A stretch of 64,000 nucleotides of DNA from Vagococcus allomyrinae (GCF_017829975.1 NZ_JAEEGA010000003.1:1-64000), one strand, 5' to 3'. Shown: positions 1 through 8,534, numbered from the stretch's first letter. Made by a program: numbers and translations. The notes: generated from the letters alone by a model not told the origin.

Positions 1-274
1 CTTTCAACAAGAGCCGTGCAGACACGCCTTTAAATGCTTTCATTATATTAGGAATATAATGTTGAGGTTTGCATTCAATAAGTAAGTGAATATGGTCTTT
101 ATCTGACTCCATCTCAATGATTTTAATATCATTATCTAATGCAATCTGGTTTAATAATTTTTTAACATATGTCTCAATGTTTCCGTGCAAAATATGATGT
201 CTATATGTCACACACCAAACTAAATGATACTTTATGGAATAGACATACCCACGACCATGATGTACTTCTGACAT
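1..274 (-). CDS. tnpA: IS200/IS605-family transposase TnpA (partial, 3' end outside window)
   Basis: The 91 visible N-terminal residues carry the Y1 (HUH) transposase signatures: HLVWCVTYRH near residue 18 and the HUH-type DHIHLLIE near residue 60. TnpA of this family cuts and joins single-stranded DNA at subterminal hairpins. The catalytic tyrosine helix lies beyond the window edge, so intactness cannot be judged. Start ATG at 274 has an AAGGAGGT ribosome binding site 7 bases upstream. No tnpB is visible on this side. The structured DNA at 313-378 is the likely leader or left end. Confidence 0.93.
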   Translation of the reverse strand, partial: MSEVHHGRGYVYSIKYHLVWCVTYRHHILHGNIETYVKKLLNQIALDNDIKIIEMESDKDHIHLLIECKPQHYIPNIMKAFKGVSARLLLK

Positions 275-312
275 GAAAAAACCTCCTTGGAAATAGTTTA
301 ACATATATGATA

Positions 313-378
313 TCGGCTGTTCAACATAGCTAAAGCTATGCCACAACCGAAGCCGATTCATCTACACGACTAAAGTCG
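313..378. repeat. nested hairpins in the leader / presumed end of the IS200-like element
   Basis: A nested inverted repeat (CGGCT 314-318 with AGCCG 351-355, enclosing CATAGC-taaa-GCTATG at 325-340) is followed by a second short palindrome, CGACTAAAGTCG, at 367-378. IS200-family elements have subterminal hairpins bound by TnpA and a folded tnpA leader that limits translation; this position fits either role. The exact element end is not resolved. Confidence 0.5.
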
Positions 379-482
379 CGAGTGTTCTCGGCTATTGCAT
401 AAATAATAAAAGCTGAGCGTAAAGCCGTCTCGTGAAGTTGGATCCAAACTACGAAATAGAAAAAGTTTGCTACTTTCCTATA

Positions 483-526
483 AATCAAAAATGGTTCAAC
501 TCAAAAGAGCCGAACCATTTTTGATT
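483..526 (-). terminator. intrinsic terminator of uvrA2
   Basis: A 15-bp perfect inverted repeat (AATCAAAAATGGTTC at 483-497 and its complement at 512-526) overlaps the stop codon of the minus-strand gene. The 3' arm reads TTTTTGATTTATAGG on the minus strand, giving a long stem with a modest U-rich end. Confidence 0.7.
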
Positions 527-2753
527 ATAAATAGCGCCCCGTGATACTTTCAGGTGCTTGGCTCATCTCTTTGGGAGTTCCTGCAAAAACAATCTGTCCC
601 CCACGACTGCCACCATCAGGTCCAATATCGATCGCCCAGTCCGCCTGCCGAATAATATCCACATGATGTTCAATCACAACCACCGTACTTCCTTTATCCA
701 CTAACTTATTGATTATTTCTAAGATATGAGCGATATCAGAGAGATGTAACCCCGTAGAAGGCTCATCCATAATATAGAGGGAACTTTTCTTATGGAGCTC
801 ACTGGCCAACTTTAGTCGCTGAGCCTCACCGCCAGATAAAGTGTTTAAAGGCTGACCTAAGGTAATATATCCCAGCCCAACTTCTTGAAGTGCCCTCACC
901 TTTTTATGAATCTTAGTCGCTTGAAAAAAATCAACCGCTTGTTCAACTGTCATTTCTAAAATATCACTAATCGTCTGACCATTTAAATGATAGCGCAAGA
1001 CGCTTTCTTTAAATCGTTTCCCATGGCAAGTGGCACATTTGATGCGAATCGAGTCCATGAAGGCTAAGTCCTGACTCTGATACCCCAATCCTTTACATTC
1101 TTCGCAAGCCCCCTTGGAGTTAAAGCTAAATAGAGATGGACTGACGCCGTTCTCTTTGCCAAATTGTTTGCGAAGCTCGTCGAGAATCCCCATATAAGTC
1201 ACTGGCGTAGAGCGTGAGCTCGTATGGGTCGCTGCCTGATCAATCACAACTGCTGCAGGATGCTCCTTCAAAAAAGAGTGATAAATCAAAGAACTTTTGC
1301 CAGAACCAGCCACACCTGTCACAACCGTTAAGACCCCCTCTGGAATGGAAACTGACACATTTTTCAAGTTATGAATACTCGCTGGCGGAGCAGTCAGTTG
1401 ACCCTTAGCTTGCCGAGGCGCAGTTTTAAATGGCAATTTCTGTTGTAGAAAGCGCCCGGTTAAGGTGGTTGACGTCAATAACTCGGCAAAACTGCCTTCA
1501 AACATAATCTCGCCACCATGAACCCCTGCATGAGGCCCAACTTCAATCACATGATCTGCGATTTTAATCACATCCGGGTCGTGTTCAATGACCAAAACCG
1601 TATTGCCCTTATCTCTCAACTTAATCAGAAGCTGGTTCATTCGCGCTACATCTCTCGGGTGAAGGCCAATACTAGGCTCATCAAAAATATACAGCAAATC
1701 TGTTAAACTACTATTCAAGTGACGCACCATTTTAACTCGTTGTGACTCACCACCAGACAGTGTTGACGTTTCCCGCGCTAAATTCAAATAATCCAACCCA
1801 ATGTCGATCAAATTTTGCAGACGTTCTCTCAGACTTTTAATTAGCGGATGCACATCAGGTTGATCAATTTCAACTAATCGCTCGAGTAAGATTGGCAACT
1901 CCATGCTTAAAAAATCAGCAATATTATATCCTTTAATTTTCGAAGACAAGGCAGCTTGCGACACTCGTTGGCCAAGGCATAACTCACAACATGTCTCGTG
2001 AGTGAACTGAGCAATTTGCTTCTGGGTGCGCTCTGAGACTTCCCCCTCCTTCTTTAAGTACATTCGATCAAACTTAACTAAAAGTCCTTCAAAATTAATA
2101 TTGTGGTTATCAACCTTAACTTTGACCCCATTCCCATTCAGAAGTTGTTGCCATTCGGCTTCTGAATAGTCTTTTAATTTTTTATCATTGTCAAAAAATC
2201 CTGATTGCAAATAAACTTGTAAGTACCACGAATTATTTGCAAAAATGGGGAAAAGAATCGCTCCTTCGTTTAATGACCGTTCGCGATCTACCATTTTACT
2301 GATATCCACTGTTATTTTCCGCCCAATGCCATCACATTCAGGACACATGCCTAATTGCTGATTAAAGGAAAAGTAGTTGGCATTGCCAATGTGTGGTTGC
2401 CCCACTCTGGAAAAGAGTAGACGGATCAACCCATTGATGTCGGTAATGGTTCCAAGTGTCGAACGAGAGTTGCCGCCAATGCGTTTTTGGTCAATCACAA
2501 CTGAGGTAGACAAGTGTTCAATACTGTCAATATCGGGTTCTTGATACTTTGGTAAAAAATTGCGAACAAACGTGCTGTGCGTTTCGTTCATTTGTCGTTG
2601 AGATTCTGTGGCGATCGTATCAAAAACAATCGATGATTTACCTGAACCGGAAACACCTGTAAAAACCGTTAACTGACGTTTAGGAATCGCTAATGAAATA
2701 TTTTTCAAATTATTTTCCCGTGCGCCTTTCAAAATCAAATATTCTTGTGTCAT
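525..2753 (-). CDS. UvrA-like ABC ATPase (UvrA2 / class II, resistance-type paralogue)
   Basis: Two ABC ATPase halves are visible, with Walker A motifs GVSGSGKSS near residue 34 and GVAGSGKSS near 485, ABC signatures TLSGGESQR and TLSGGEAQR, and zinc-binding CxxC pairs (CPEC, CELC, CEEC, CATC). At about 742 residues it is some 200 shorter than housekeeping UvrA (about 940), as expected for UvrA2 paralogues that lack the UvrB-binding insertion. Such paralogues are linked to tolerance of DNA-damaging drugs, not to core repair; that role here is inference. The second of two adjacent ATGs gives the better spacing (7) from GGAGG. It is transcribed divergently from a MerR-type regulator. Confidence 0.88.
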   Translation of the reverse strand: MTQEYLILKGARENNLKNISLAIPKRQLTVFTGVSGSGKSSIVFDTIATESQRQMNETHSTFVRNFLPKYQEPDIDSIEHLSTSVVIDQKRIGGNSRSTLGTITDINGLIRLLFSRVGQPHIGNANYFSFNQQLGMCPECDGIGRKITVDISKMVDRERSLNEGAILFPIFANNSWYLQVYLQSGFFDNDKKLKDYSEAEWQQLLNGNGVKVKVDNHNINFEGLLVKFDRMYLKKEGEVSERTQKQIAQFTHETCCELCLGQRVSQAALSSKIKGYNIADFLSMELPILLERLVEIDQPDVHPLIKSLRERLQNLIDIGLDYLNLARETSTLSGGESQRVKMVRHLNSSLTDLLYIFDEPSIGLHPRDVARMNQLLIKLRDKGNTVLVIEHDPDVIKIADHVIEVGPHAGVHGGEIMFEGSFAELLTSTTLTGRFLQQKLPFKTAPRQAKGQLTAPPASIHNLKNVSVSIPEGVLTVVTGVAGSGKSSLIYHSFLKEHPAAVVIDQAATHTSSRSTPVTYMGILDELRKQFGKENGVSPSLFSFNSKGACEECKGLGYQSQDLAFMDSIRIKCATCHGKRFKESVLRYHLNGQTISDILEMTVEQAVDFFQATKIHKKVRALQEVGLGYITLGQPLNTLSGGEAQRLKLASELHKKSSLYIMDEPSTGLHLSDIAHILEIINKLVDKGSTVVVIEHHVDIIRQADWAIDIGPDGGSRGGQIVFAGTPKEMSQAPESITGRYL

Positions 2754-2811
2754 CATGCTACCTCCGAAAGATTATTTGGTCGTTAGAATAAACTTACTTT
2801 CTAATTAACTC

Positions 2812-2902
2812 GACAAGATGATAGTATCACATTAAAGCAATTACTAAACTTGTCATAGTTAACGTAATGATTTACAATGTTTTTACGTAAAAAGTTTACA
2901 AT
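2812..2902. promoter_or_regulatory. divergent promoter/operator region between uvrA2 and the tandem MerR gene
   Basis: A good sigma-A promoter faces the MerR gene: TTGTCA (2850-2855), 17-base spacer, TACAAT (2873-2878). The repeat TTTACAAT occurs at 2871-2878 and 2895-2902, flanking a perfect 14-bp palindrome TTTTTACGTAAAAA (2880-2893). A second inverted repeat, GACAAG (2812-2817) / CTTGTC (2849-2854), spans the likely uvrA2 promoter side. These are candidate binding sites for the MerR protein. Confidence 0.55.
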
Positions 2903-2982
2903 CCAGACCGACCTTTTAAAAGCTCACCTCAACAGATCTCACAAGAACCCATCAAATCTACGTCTAGCAAGGAGACGATTAC

Positions 2983-3756
2983 ATGACTTATCGACCGATC
3001 GACATTGCAAGAAAACTAAATATTAGCACCAGTTCTTTACGTTTTTACGAAGAGGATGGCATTGTCCCAAAGCCAGAGCGAACCGCTAGCGGTTATCGCA
3101 TCTATACAGAGGAACACCTTTACTATTTCCAAGCGATTCGCAGTCTCAGTTTGGGGTTTGGGTATCAATTAACTCACCGCATCATGGGTAAGATTTTAAA
3201 CAAAGAAATGCTTGCTGCTTTTTGGTTAATTAATGACTCTCAAGCAAATTTAAACAAGGAAAAAAAACTAACCGACCAAACCCTTGAGATGCTGACTGGG
3301 CAAGAACTGCACACTGAGTTAAATCTCCCTAAAAGAGGCTGGTTTACCATTGGTGAAGCCGCAGATAAATTAAATCTTTCGACAACCGCTTTACGGCACT
3401 GGTGTTTAGAAGGCTTGATCGAACCTGAAAGAGATTTAGAGAGCGGTTATCGCATGTTTACCTATGAAATGATGCAAAAAGTTTTACTGATTCGGGTGAT
3501 TAAAACCTCTACTTGGTCCTTAGACGAAGTCCGCTCCACATTGACTCGTTTAGATCATCATTCACCAGAAAAAATAGTTGAAATTGCTCAACACTCCCTC
3601 ACTTATATCAATCAAGCCATTCAACGGCAGCTTGTGGGCATTCACTATTTATACATGCTCTGTCGTGAATTATCCTTAACTGAAATAGACGACTTCCCCC
3701 GACAACCTATGGTTAAAAAAGCCAGGTTTGTTCTAAAAAAAGATGAGACAAATTAA
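2983..3756 (+). CDS. transcriptional regulator with two MerR-type DNA-binding domains
   Basis: Residues 3-50 and 120-165 each form a MerR winged helix-turn-helix. The parallel motifs are IARKLNISTSSLRFYEEDGI with SGYRIYTEE, and AADKLNLSTTALRHWCLEGL with SGYRMFTYE. Canonical MerR proteins have one such domain plus a dimerisation coil and ligand pocket. Here the two domains are joined in one 257-residue chain, which could bind a pseudo-palindromic site as a monomer (inference). An AAGGAGACG ribosome binding site precedes ATG. The divergent position suggests it controls uvrA2 and itself; the ligand is unknown. Confidence 0.85.
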   Translation: MTYRPIDIARKLNISTSSLRFYEEDGIVPKPERTASGYRIYTEEHLYYFQAIRSLSLGFGYQLTHRIMGKILNKEMLAAFWLINDSQANLNKEKKLTDQTLEMLTGQELHTELNLPKRGWFTIGEAADKLNLSTTALRHWCLEGLIEPERDLESGYRMFTYEMMQKVLLIRVIKTSTWSLDEVRSTLTRLDHHSPEKIVEIAQHSLTYINQAIQRQLVGIHYLYMLCRELSLTEIDDFPRQPMVKKARFVLKKDETN

Positions 3757-3773
3757 TCTGTCTCATCTTTTTT
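3739..3773. terminator. bidirectional terminator between merR-like gene and trpZ
   Basis: Inverted repeat AAAGATGAGACA / TGTCTCATCTTT with an A-run on the left and a T-run on the right; it works on both strands. The merR-like stop codon lies in the loop, and the minus-strand trpXYZ operon ends just to the right. Confidence 0.85.
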
Positions 3774-3824
3774 CCCATATTGTCGTTTGGATCTAGTGTC
3801 ACGCCTCGTTGGGCTTTTTCATAT

Positions 3825-4592
3825 TTACTCTTCTTCAAAAAATAGCAATAAATCTTGCAAGGTCAATTTTTCTTTTTCTTCTTTAGCTAAATCAACTTTA
3901 ATTTGACCTTTTTGTAACACAATTAGTCGATTCCCATAGGTTAAAGCATCTTCCATTCGATGGGTAATCATCAAACAAGTTAAGTGATTGTCTTGAATTC
4001 GTTGATCGGTTAGCTTCATTAAAGAGCGAGACGTTTTAGGATCAAGTGCGGCTGTGTGCTCATCTAATAGTAATAACTCCGGCTTTGTGATGGTCGCCAT
4101 CAAAAGACTTAGAGCTTGGCGTTGACCACCTGATAAGTTGCCCGCGGGGGTGTCCAAATGCTGTTCTAGCCCATTGCCAATCAGCTGACACAAGGCCTGA
4201 AACTCCTGGCGATTTTGAGCCAAAGGTCGTTTTTTAAACTGTCGTTTTTGGCCGCGATACATGGCCAACAAGAGATTTTCTGCCACTGTCATTCGAGGGG
4301 CGGTTCCCATCTTAGGATCTTGAAAAACCCGAGAAATGAATTTAGCCCGTTCTTCTTCTTTTTTGTTAGAAATATCCTGTCCTTTTAACAAAACCTTCCC
4401 CTTGGTTAAGGACAAACTTCCGGCAATACTATTAAACAAAGTTGATTTACCAGCCCCATTGCCGCCTAAGACCGTAATAAAATCACCTGAACGAATCGTT
4501 AGATTCAAATCATTCATAATAACTTTTGATTCATCTAACCCGTTGGAAATGGTTTTAACACCGTGTTGAATTTCAAGAATGGCTTCTGTCAT
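3825..4592 (-). CDS. trpZ: ABC transporter ATP-binding protein, tryptophan-type system
   Basis: A single ABC domain of 255 residues with Walker A GGNGAGKST (about residue 43), signature NLSGGQRQALSLLMA and Walker B LLLLDEHTAALD. It is the last gene of a three-gene operon, directly abutting the permease gene. The family (ABC partner of PF04392-type binding proteins) includes streptococcal TrpXYZ. The tryptophan assignment rests on the Trp leader peptide attenuator upstream of the operon, not on the ATPase itself. Confidence 0.87.
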   Translation of the reverse strand: MTEAILEIQHGVKTISNGLDESKVIMNDLNLTIRSGDFITVLGGNGAGKSTLFNSIAGSLSLTKGKVLLKGQDISNKKEEERAKFISRVFQDPKMGTAPRMTVAENLLLAMYRGQKRQFKKRPLAQNRQEFQALCQLIGNGLEQHLDTPAGNLSGGQRQALSLLMATITKPELLLLDEHTAALDPKTSRSLMKLTDQRIQDNHLTCLMITHRMEDALTYGNRLIVLQKGQIKVDLAKEEKEKLTLQDLLLFFEEE

Positions 4593-5477
4593 TTACAGCT
4601 CCTCCTTATCAGGTAAAAAATTTAAATTGAGCTTGCTTTTAATTTGTGGAATCATCAAACACAAGGCCAATATGACGGCTGAAATGATTTTCAAATAGTT
4701 AGTATTAAACCCTAAGCGAATAACGGCAAGGATTAACAACTGATAGATAATGCTTCCTACAACAATTGCAATTAAGCGTTCAGTCAACGTCAATTCACCA
4801 AATATGACCTCGCCGATAATGATGGAAGCCAATCCAATGACGATAACGCCGATCCCCTTATCGACACTGGCATACCCATCATTTTGAGCTAAAAGGGCAC
4901 CAGCCAAAGCAATGACCCCATTGGATAATGTCAAACCCAATATTTTCATCCGATCTGTTTTAATTCCCAACGAACGAGCCATGATTTCGTTATCACCAGT
5001 GGCGATATAAGCTTGACCTAAATTCGTATTGAAGAAAAGTAATAATAAGGTGATAATAATCACCACGGCGATTAAGCCAATCAAGACGGTATCAAAATAA
5101 TTTGGCAAATTTAATCCTCTAAAATAATCATGGATCTTGGCTTGATTCAACAATGACAAGTTAGGCGATTGCATAACGAATAAAATAACTGAATTCAATC
5201 CTGACATCACCAGAATTCCTGATAAGATAATCGGGATCTTGCCTTTGGTATAAAGTAAGCCTGTAACTAATCCAGCCACCATCCCCGCTAAAACACCCAA
5301 AATCGTGGCAATAATTGGTGACAGACCGTGAGTAATAGCTGTCACACAGACCGCAGCCCCTAAAGGATAGGACCCTTCTGTTGTCATATCGGGAAAATTT
5401 AATATCCGATACGTCATAAATATTCCTAAACCTAATATCCCCCAAATCAATCCCTGACCGATAACTGATACTATCAT
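4593..5477 (-). CDS. trpY: ABC transporter permease, tryptophan-type system
   Basis: 294 residues with about eight hydrophobic segments and the BPD_transp_2 (LivH/M-like) pattern, including ILNFPDMTTEGSYPLG near the N-terminus, which is typical of TrpY/YtrF-like permeases. It would form the membrane channel for the binding protein encoded 6 bases upstream and the ATPase encoded directly downstream. It lies between trpX and trpZ in one transcript, read from the promoter at 6842-6870. Confidence 0.87.
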   Translation of the reverse strand: MIVSVIGQGLIWGILGLGIFMTYRILNFPDMTTEGSYPLGAAVCVTAITHGLSPIIATILGVLAGMVAGLVTGLLYTKGKIPIILSGILVMSGLNSVILFVMQSPNLSLLNQAKIHDYFRGLNLPNYFDTVLIGLIAVVIIITLLLLFFNTNLGQAYIATGDNEIMARSLGIKTDRMKILGLTLSNGVIALAGALLAQNDGYASVDKGIGVIVIGLASIIIGEVIFGELTLTERLIAIVVGSIIYQLLILAVIRLGFNTNYLKIISAVILALCLMIPQIKSKLNLNFLPDKEEL

Positions 5478-5483
5478 TTCAGC

Positions 5484-6491
5484 TTACCCCTTTCCCACAA
5501 GCGTGGCTTTCTCTAAAATATTGGCTGGAATCTTAACACCTAACTTTTCAGCTTGCCCCTCATTAATAATAATATCACCTGAAGTGAAGGTATAGATCGG
5601 TGTTGTAGCAGGATTCGATTTACCAGCTAAAATATCGGCCGCCATACGCCCTGTTTGAACGCCTAACTCATATTGATTAATGCCAACAGTCGCTAGGCCC
5701 CCCTGTTCGACCATCGTATCCACAGAAGGAATAATTGGTGTTTCATTTTTATTGGCGATGTCCACGACAATTTGCATGGCATTGGCAATCATATTGTCTG
5801 TAGGGACATAAATCATGTCCACTTCTGACGTCATCACTTGCACCATTTGAGAAATTTCGTTGCCTGATGGAACTGGGTAATGCTTAACTGTCATTCCTTG
5901 CTTTTTAGCAACTGCTTCCACCTCATTCGCTTGATACTTTGAATTATCCTCAGCTGAAGAGTATAAAATCCCAACCGATTTCGCTTCTGGTAGCAACGCC
6001 TTGACTAACTCAAATTGCGCCTCAACTGGCGACTTATCACTAACACCCGTGATATTCCCACCAGGTTTTTCATTATCGGCAACTAAGTTAGCACCTTTAG
6101 GATCAGTAATGGCCCCAAGAACAATCGGAATTTCGGTTGTCAAATTTGCCAAGGCTTGCGCCGCTGGTGTGGCAATGCCAATTAAGACATCAGCGTTTTG
6201 ATTAATCAGTTGCTGGCTCATGGTATTTAACTTACTTTGGTCCGCTTGACCATTTTGAAATTCTATTTTCAAATTCTTGCCTTCTTCATAGCCCTCATCC
6301 TTTAGACCATCTTGAATGCCACGATAAATTTCATCTAAAGCAGGATGACTAAGGAACTGCAAGACACCAACCGTTAAAATCCGCTCTTTTTCTTGCGTTT
6401 TTGCAGTCATCTCTGTCTTTTGCATCACAAAACTCACAATCAAAAAGATGACAATTAGTCCTACCACACTTATCAATCGTTTATTTTTCAT
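5484..6491 (-). CDS. trpX: ABC transporter substrate-binding protein, tryptophan-type system
   Basis: PF04392-type binding protein of 335 residues: a hydrophobic N-terminal segment (residues 6-22) and then the periplasmic-binding fold with the motifs VGVLQFLSHPALDEIYRGI and IGIATPAAQAL. There is no lipobox cysteine after the hydrophobic segment, so it is probably anchored by an uncleaved N-terminal helix. A GTG 15 bases upstream overlaps the ribosome binding site. The ATG at 6491, with GGAGG at 8 bases, is the likelier start. First structural gene behind the Trp attenuator. Confidence 0.87.
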   Translation of the reverse strand: MKNKRLISVVGLIVIFLIVSFVMQKTEMTAKTQEKERILTVGVLQFLSHPALDEIYRGIQDGLKDEGYEEGKNLKIEFQNGQADQSKLNTMSQQLINQNADVLIGIATPAAQALANLTTEIPIVLGAITDPKGANLVADNEKPGGNITGVSDKSPVEAQFELVKALLPEAKSVGILYSSAEDNSKYQANEVEAVAKKQGMTVKHYPVPSGNEISQMVQVMTSEVDMIYVPTDNMIANAMQIVVDIANKNETPIIPSVDTMVEQGGLATVGINQYELGVQTGRMAADILAGKSNPATTPIYTFTSGDIIINEGQAEKLGVKIPANILEKATLVGKG

Positions 6492-6563
6492 CTCATTTTC
6501 CTCCACCTATCATTTTCGATTTATTTCTGCGCCACTGGCGCCAGCCATTTCCAATCCCATTAG

Positions 6564-6593
6564 AAAAAGGCAATGACTGTTGTCGTCATTGCC
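6564..6593 (-). terminator. second terminator hairpin in the trpXYZ leader
   Basis: GGCAATGAC / GTCATTGCC stem (6585-6593 with 6569-6577 on the plus strand) followed on the minus strand by TTTTTC. It lies between the first attenuator and trpX, so transcripts that pass the first terminator meet another one. AGCCATT upstream and AATGGCT downstream are complementary and flank it, a possible competing pair. Confidence 0.7.
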
Positions 6594-6625
6594 CTGTGAA
6601 TGGCTAATCCCATTCCAACATATAG

Positions 6626-6657
6626 CAAAAACCACATAGACAGCTCATCTATGTGGT
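6626..6657 (-). terminator. Trp attenuator terminator (segments 3:4)
   Basis: ACCACATAGA / TCTATGTGGT, a perfect 10-bp stem with a 7-base loop, followed by TTTTTGCT on the minus strand. It is the terminator of a four-segment attenuator whose other segments lie at 6680-6690 and 6712-6722. Confidence 0.85.
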
Positions 6658-6679
6658 CTTCTTAATCATAAGTTAGCCT

Positions 6680-6722
6680 CATAGATACAATTTTAGAAAG
6701 TACACTAAAAGTTGCATCTATG
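6680..6722 (-). promoter_or_regulatory. Trp attenuator segments 1 and 2
   Basis: On the minus strand segment 1 is CATAGATGCAA (6722-6712) and segment 2 is TTGTATCTATG (6690-6680). They pair with one G-U. Segment 2 (ATCTATG) can instead pair with CATAGAT of segment 3 in the terminator, which gives the classical choice between 1:2 plus 3:4 (stop) and 2:3 (read-through). Confidence 0.75.
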
Positions 6723-6745
6723 AATCGAAACATTCATACACACAA

Positions 6746-6808
6746 CTATCTACGCCAGCTTTGCCATGTTAAATTAGGTTGTTTTGCTGTGTTAGATGGT
6801 TGTCTCAT
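6746..6808 (-). CDS. trpL: tryptophan leader peptide (20 residues)
   Basis: A 20-codon ORF ends in TWQSWRR and so holds two tryptophan codons within the last six sense codons. It has an AGAGAGGG ribosome binding site 6 bases before ATG, starts about 27 bases after the predicted transcription start, and is followed by the four-segment attenuator. Ribosome stalling at the Trp codons when charged tRNA-Trp is scarce would favour the antiterminator and expression of the transporter. The mechanism is established for proteobacterial trp operons; its use here is inferred from sequence alone. Confidence 0.8.
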   Translation of the reverse strand: MRQPSNTAKQPNLTWQSWRR

Positions 6809-6841
6809 GAAAATCCCTCTCTTCTATAAGTTATAAACATT

Positions 6842-6870
6842 AGTTTACGACGACACTTTACAGATGTCAA
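6842..6870 (-). promoter_or_regulatory. promoter of the trpL-trpXYZ operon
   Basis: Minus-strand TTGACA (6870-6865), 17-base spacer, TAAACT (6847-6842). The predicted start near 6835 leaves a short leader before trpL. Confidence 0.8.
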
Positions 6871-6912
6871 TAGTAAATTATAAAAACATCTGTTCTTCTA
6901 AACACTCTTCGC

Positions 6913-6952
6913 CAAAAGAGCTAAACCAATCCTCACTGACAAAGCTCTTTTG
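6913..6952 (-). terminator. probable terminator of dacA
   Basis: CAAAAGAGCT / AGCTCTTTTG, a 10-bp inverted repeat with a 20-base loop just downstream of the dacA stop codon. The U-run is short, so the call is moderate. Confidence 0.5.
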
Positions 6953-6957
6953 ACCAT

Positions 6958-8400
6958 TTATAACAGATTTAAATTAACGAGAACCCCAAAACCAATTCCG
7001 GCTGCCGTGATGATTAGGCCGACTATTAGCGTTATTTTCCCCATGCTGGATTTGGCACTATGGCGACTCCCTCTTTTAGGTTTGCGCTGTAACCGTGAGA
7101 CCACCACCACGATCAGACCGATCAACGTGACCAGAGCTGGAATGGCGTACTTATCTATCTGCGAAAAAAAGGAACTATCATCTGTCGGCTTTAAATCCCC
7201 TTTGTCAGCTGTGGGTTTCCCTAAATTTTTGCCTTGGGCAACCACTTGATAAGAGACACTCGGATTTGGTACTTTATCAGAGACTTGTGGCAAGTCAGTC
7301 ACTAAGGACAGTTGATTATTTTCCAGCTTAAAGGACAGCTCTTGATTTTTAGGTACCAAGGTATAAAAATCTTGTTCCAACACGATTTGTTGATCATTAA
7401 TCGTCTGTTCCCCACTATCAAGCACTTTTTTATACTCAAAGCCATTAAAACCAAGGTCCAACAACGCATTGCCGAAAGGATGACGCTCTTCTTCACCTAT
7501 TTGGTCACTCCAATCACCAACCCCTAAAATCACTTCGATAAACCGTGTGTCTTGGCGCTTGGCGGTCCCTACAAAACCAAAAGCAGCAGATGGACTTGAA
7601 CCTGTTTTGATCCCATCAAACCCCTCATAAGCATACGTTTTACCAGGAAGAGCAAACAAATAACTGTCAAAAGTTTCTTCATAAGGTGTTCCTGGTTTTA
7701 CCGTATAGGTTGGATTTTTAGTGAACTCTAAAACCTGAGGGTATTTTTTTAACATATTAAAAGCCAAAATCGACAGGTCACGAGCGGTGGACATGTTATC
7801 GCCATTAGGATCAATTCCTTCTGGCAGATAATACCCCTCAAAAAAACTGCTGGCAGCGCCTGTGGCATTATAATAAATTGTATTTGTCATCCCTAATTCT
7901 TTAGCTTTTTCATTCATCAAATTGACAAATGACGCCGCGTTGTCATCACTGACTAAATTAGCCAGCATAACCGTTGCCGCATTGGAAGACGGAATCAAAA
8001 CTAAATGGATGATGTCTTCAATCGTATATTCAACCCCCGCTGCCATTTTATTATTGCTTAAACTATATATATTCGAAATATTTAACACATTTTGAGAAGG
8101 CTGCAACGTCGTCTCTAAAGAAAACTTGCCAGCTTCAATCGCCTCAAATCCTAAATACAACGTCATTAATTTGGTTAAACTGGCAATGTAGCGCTGGACA
8201 TCAGCGTTGTCTTCCCATATCACACGCCCTGTTTGCGAATCAATCATAATCGAGGTTTTTGGTCGATATTTCTCATCAACTGTGTAACCCGCCTCTCTGG
8301 TGATTGTCATAATATCTTCCTGAGCAAATGCTACCACCCCAGTAGCTAATGAGCTCAGCCCCACCATCAACACAACTAATACCTTAATCAATTTCTTCAT
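6958..8400 (-). CDS. dacA: serine-type D-Ala-D-Ala carboxypeptidase (PBP5/DacA-like)
   Basis: S11 peptidase of 480 residues: signal peptide (1-27), SxxK motif S74-LTK77, SSN at 138-140 and KTG at 265-267, all in the normal order. A C-terminal PBP5-type beta domain follows. The end is unusual: one transmembrane helix (about 414-434), a basic stretch with KPKRGSRHSAK, and a second helix at the very C-terminus, where most DacA proteins have one amphipathic anchor. It trims the terminal D-Ala from peptidoglycan stem peptides outside the membrane. Start supported by GGAG at 8 bases. Confidence 0.93.
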   Translation of the reverse strand: MKKLIKVLVVLMVGLSSLATGVVAFAQEDIMTITREAGYTVDEKYRPKTSIMIDSQTGRVIWEDNADVQRYIASLTKLMTLYLGFEAIEAGKFSLETTLQPSQNVLNISNIYSLSNNKMAAGVEYTIEDIIHLVLIPSSNAATVMLANLVSDDNAASFVNLMNEKAKELGMTNTIYYNATGAASSFFEGYYLPEGIDPNGDNMSTARDLSILAFNMLKKYPQVLEFTKNPTYTVKPGTPYEETFDSYLFALPGKTYAYEGFDGIKTGSSPSAAFGFVGTAKRQDTRFIEVILGVGDWSDQIGEEERHPFGNALLDLGFNGFEYKKVLDSGEQTINDQQIVLEQDFYTLVPKNQELSFKLENNQLSLVTDLPQVSDKVPNPSVSYQVVAQGKNLGKPTADKGDLKPTDDSSFFSQIDKYAIPALVTLIGLIVVVVSRLQRKPKRGSRHSAKSSMGKITLIVGLIITAAGIGFGVLVNLNLL

Positions 8401-8534
8401 TCTAAACTCCTTAATAAATTATACTTTTCACTATTGACTATTCATCCCTCTATTTACTCTATCTATTCCATACTACCGTTACTTGACTGCTAAATCAATA
8501 CTTCTCATTCTTACAAAATAGTCATGTTGAGCTG

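Noticed and set aside
6507-6900. T-box riboswitch before trpXYZ
   Set aside because: The T-box core AGGGTGGNACCGCG is absent on the minus strand. The leader peptide and four pairing segments explain the region instead.
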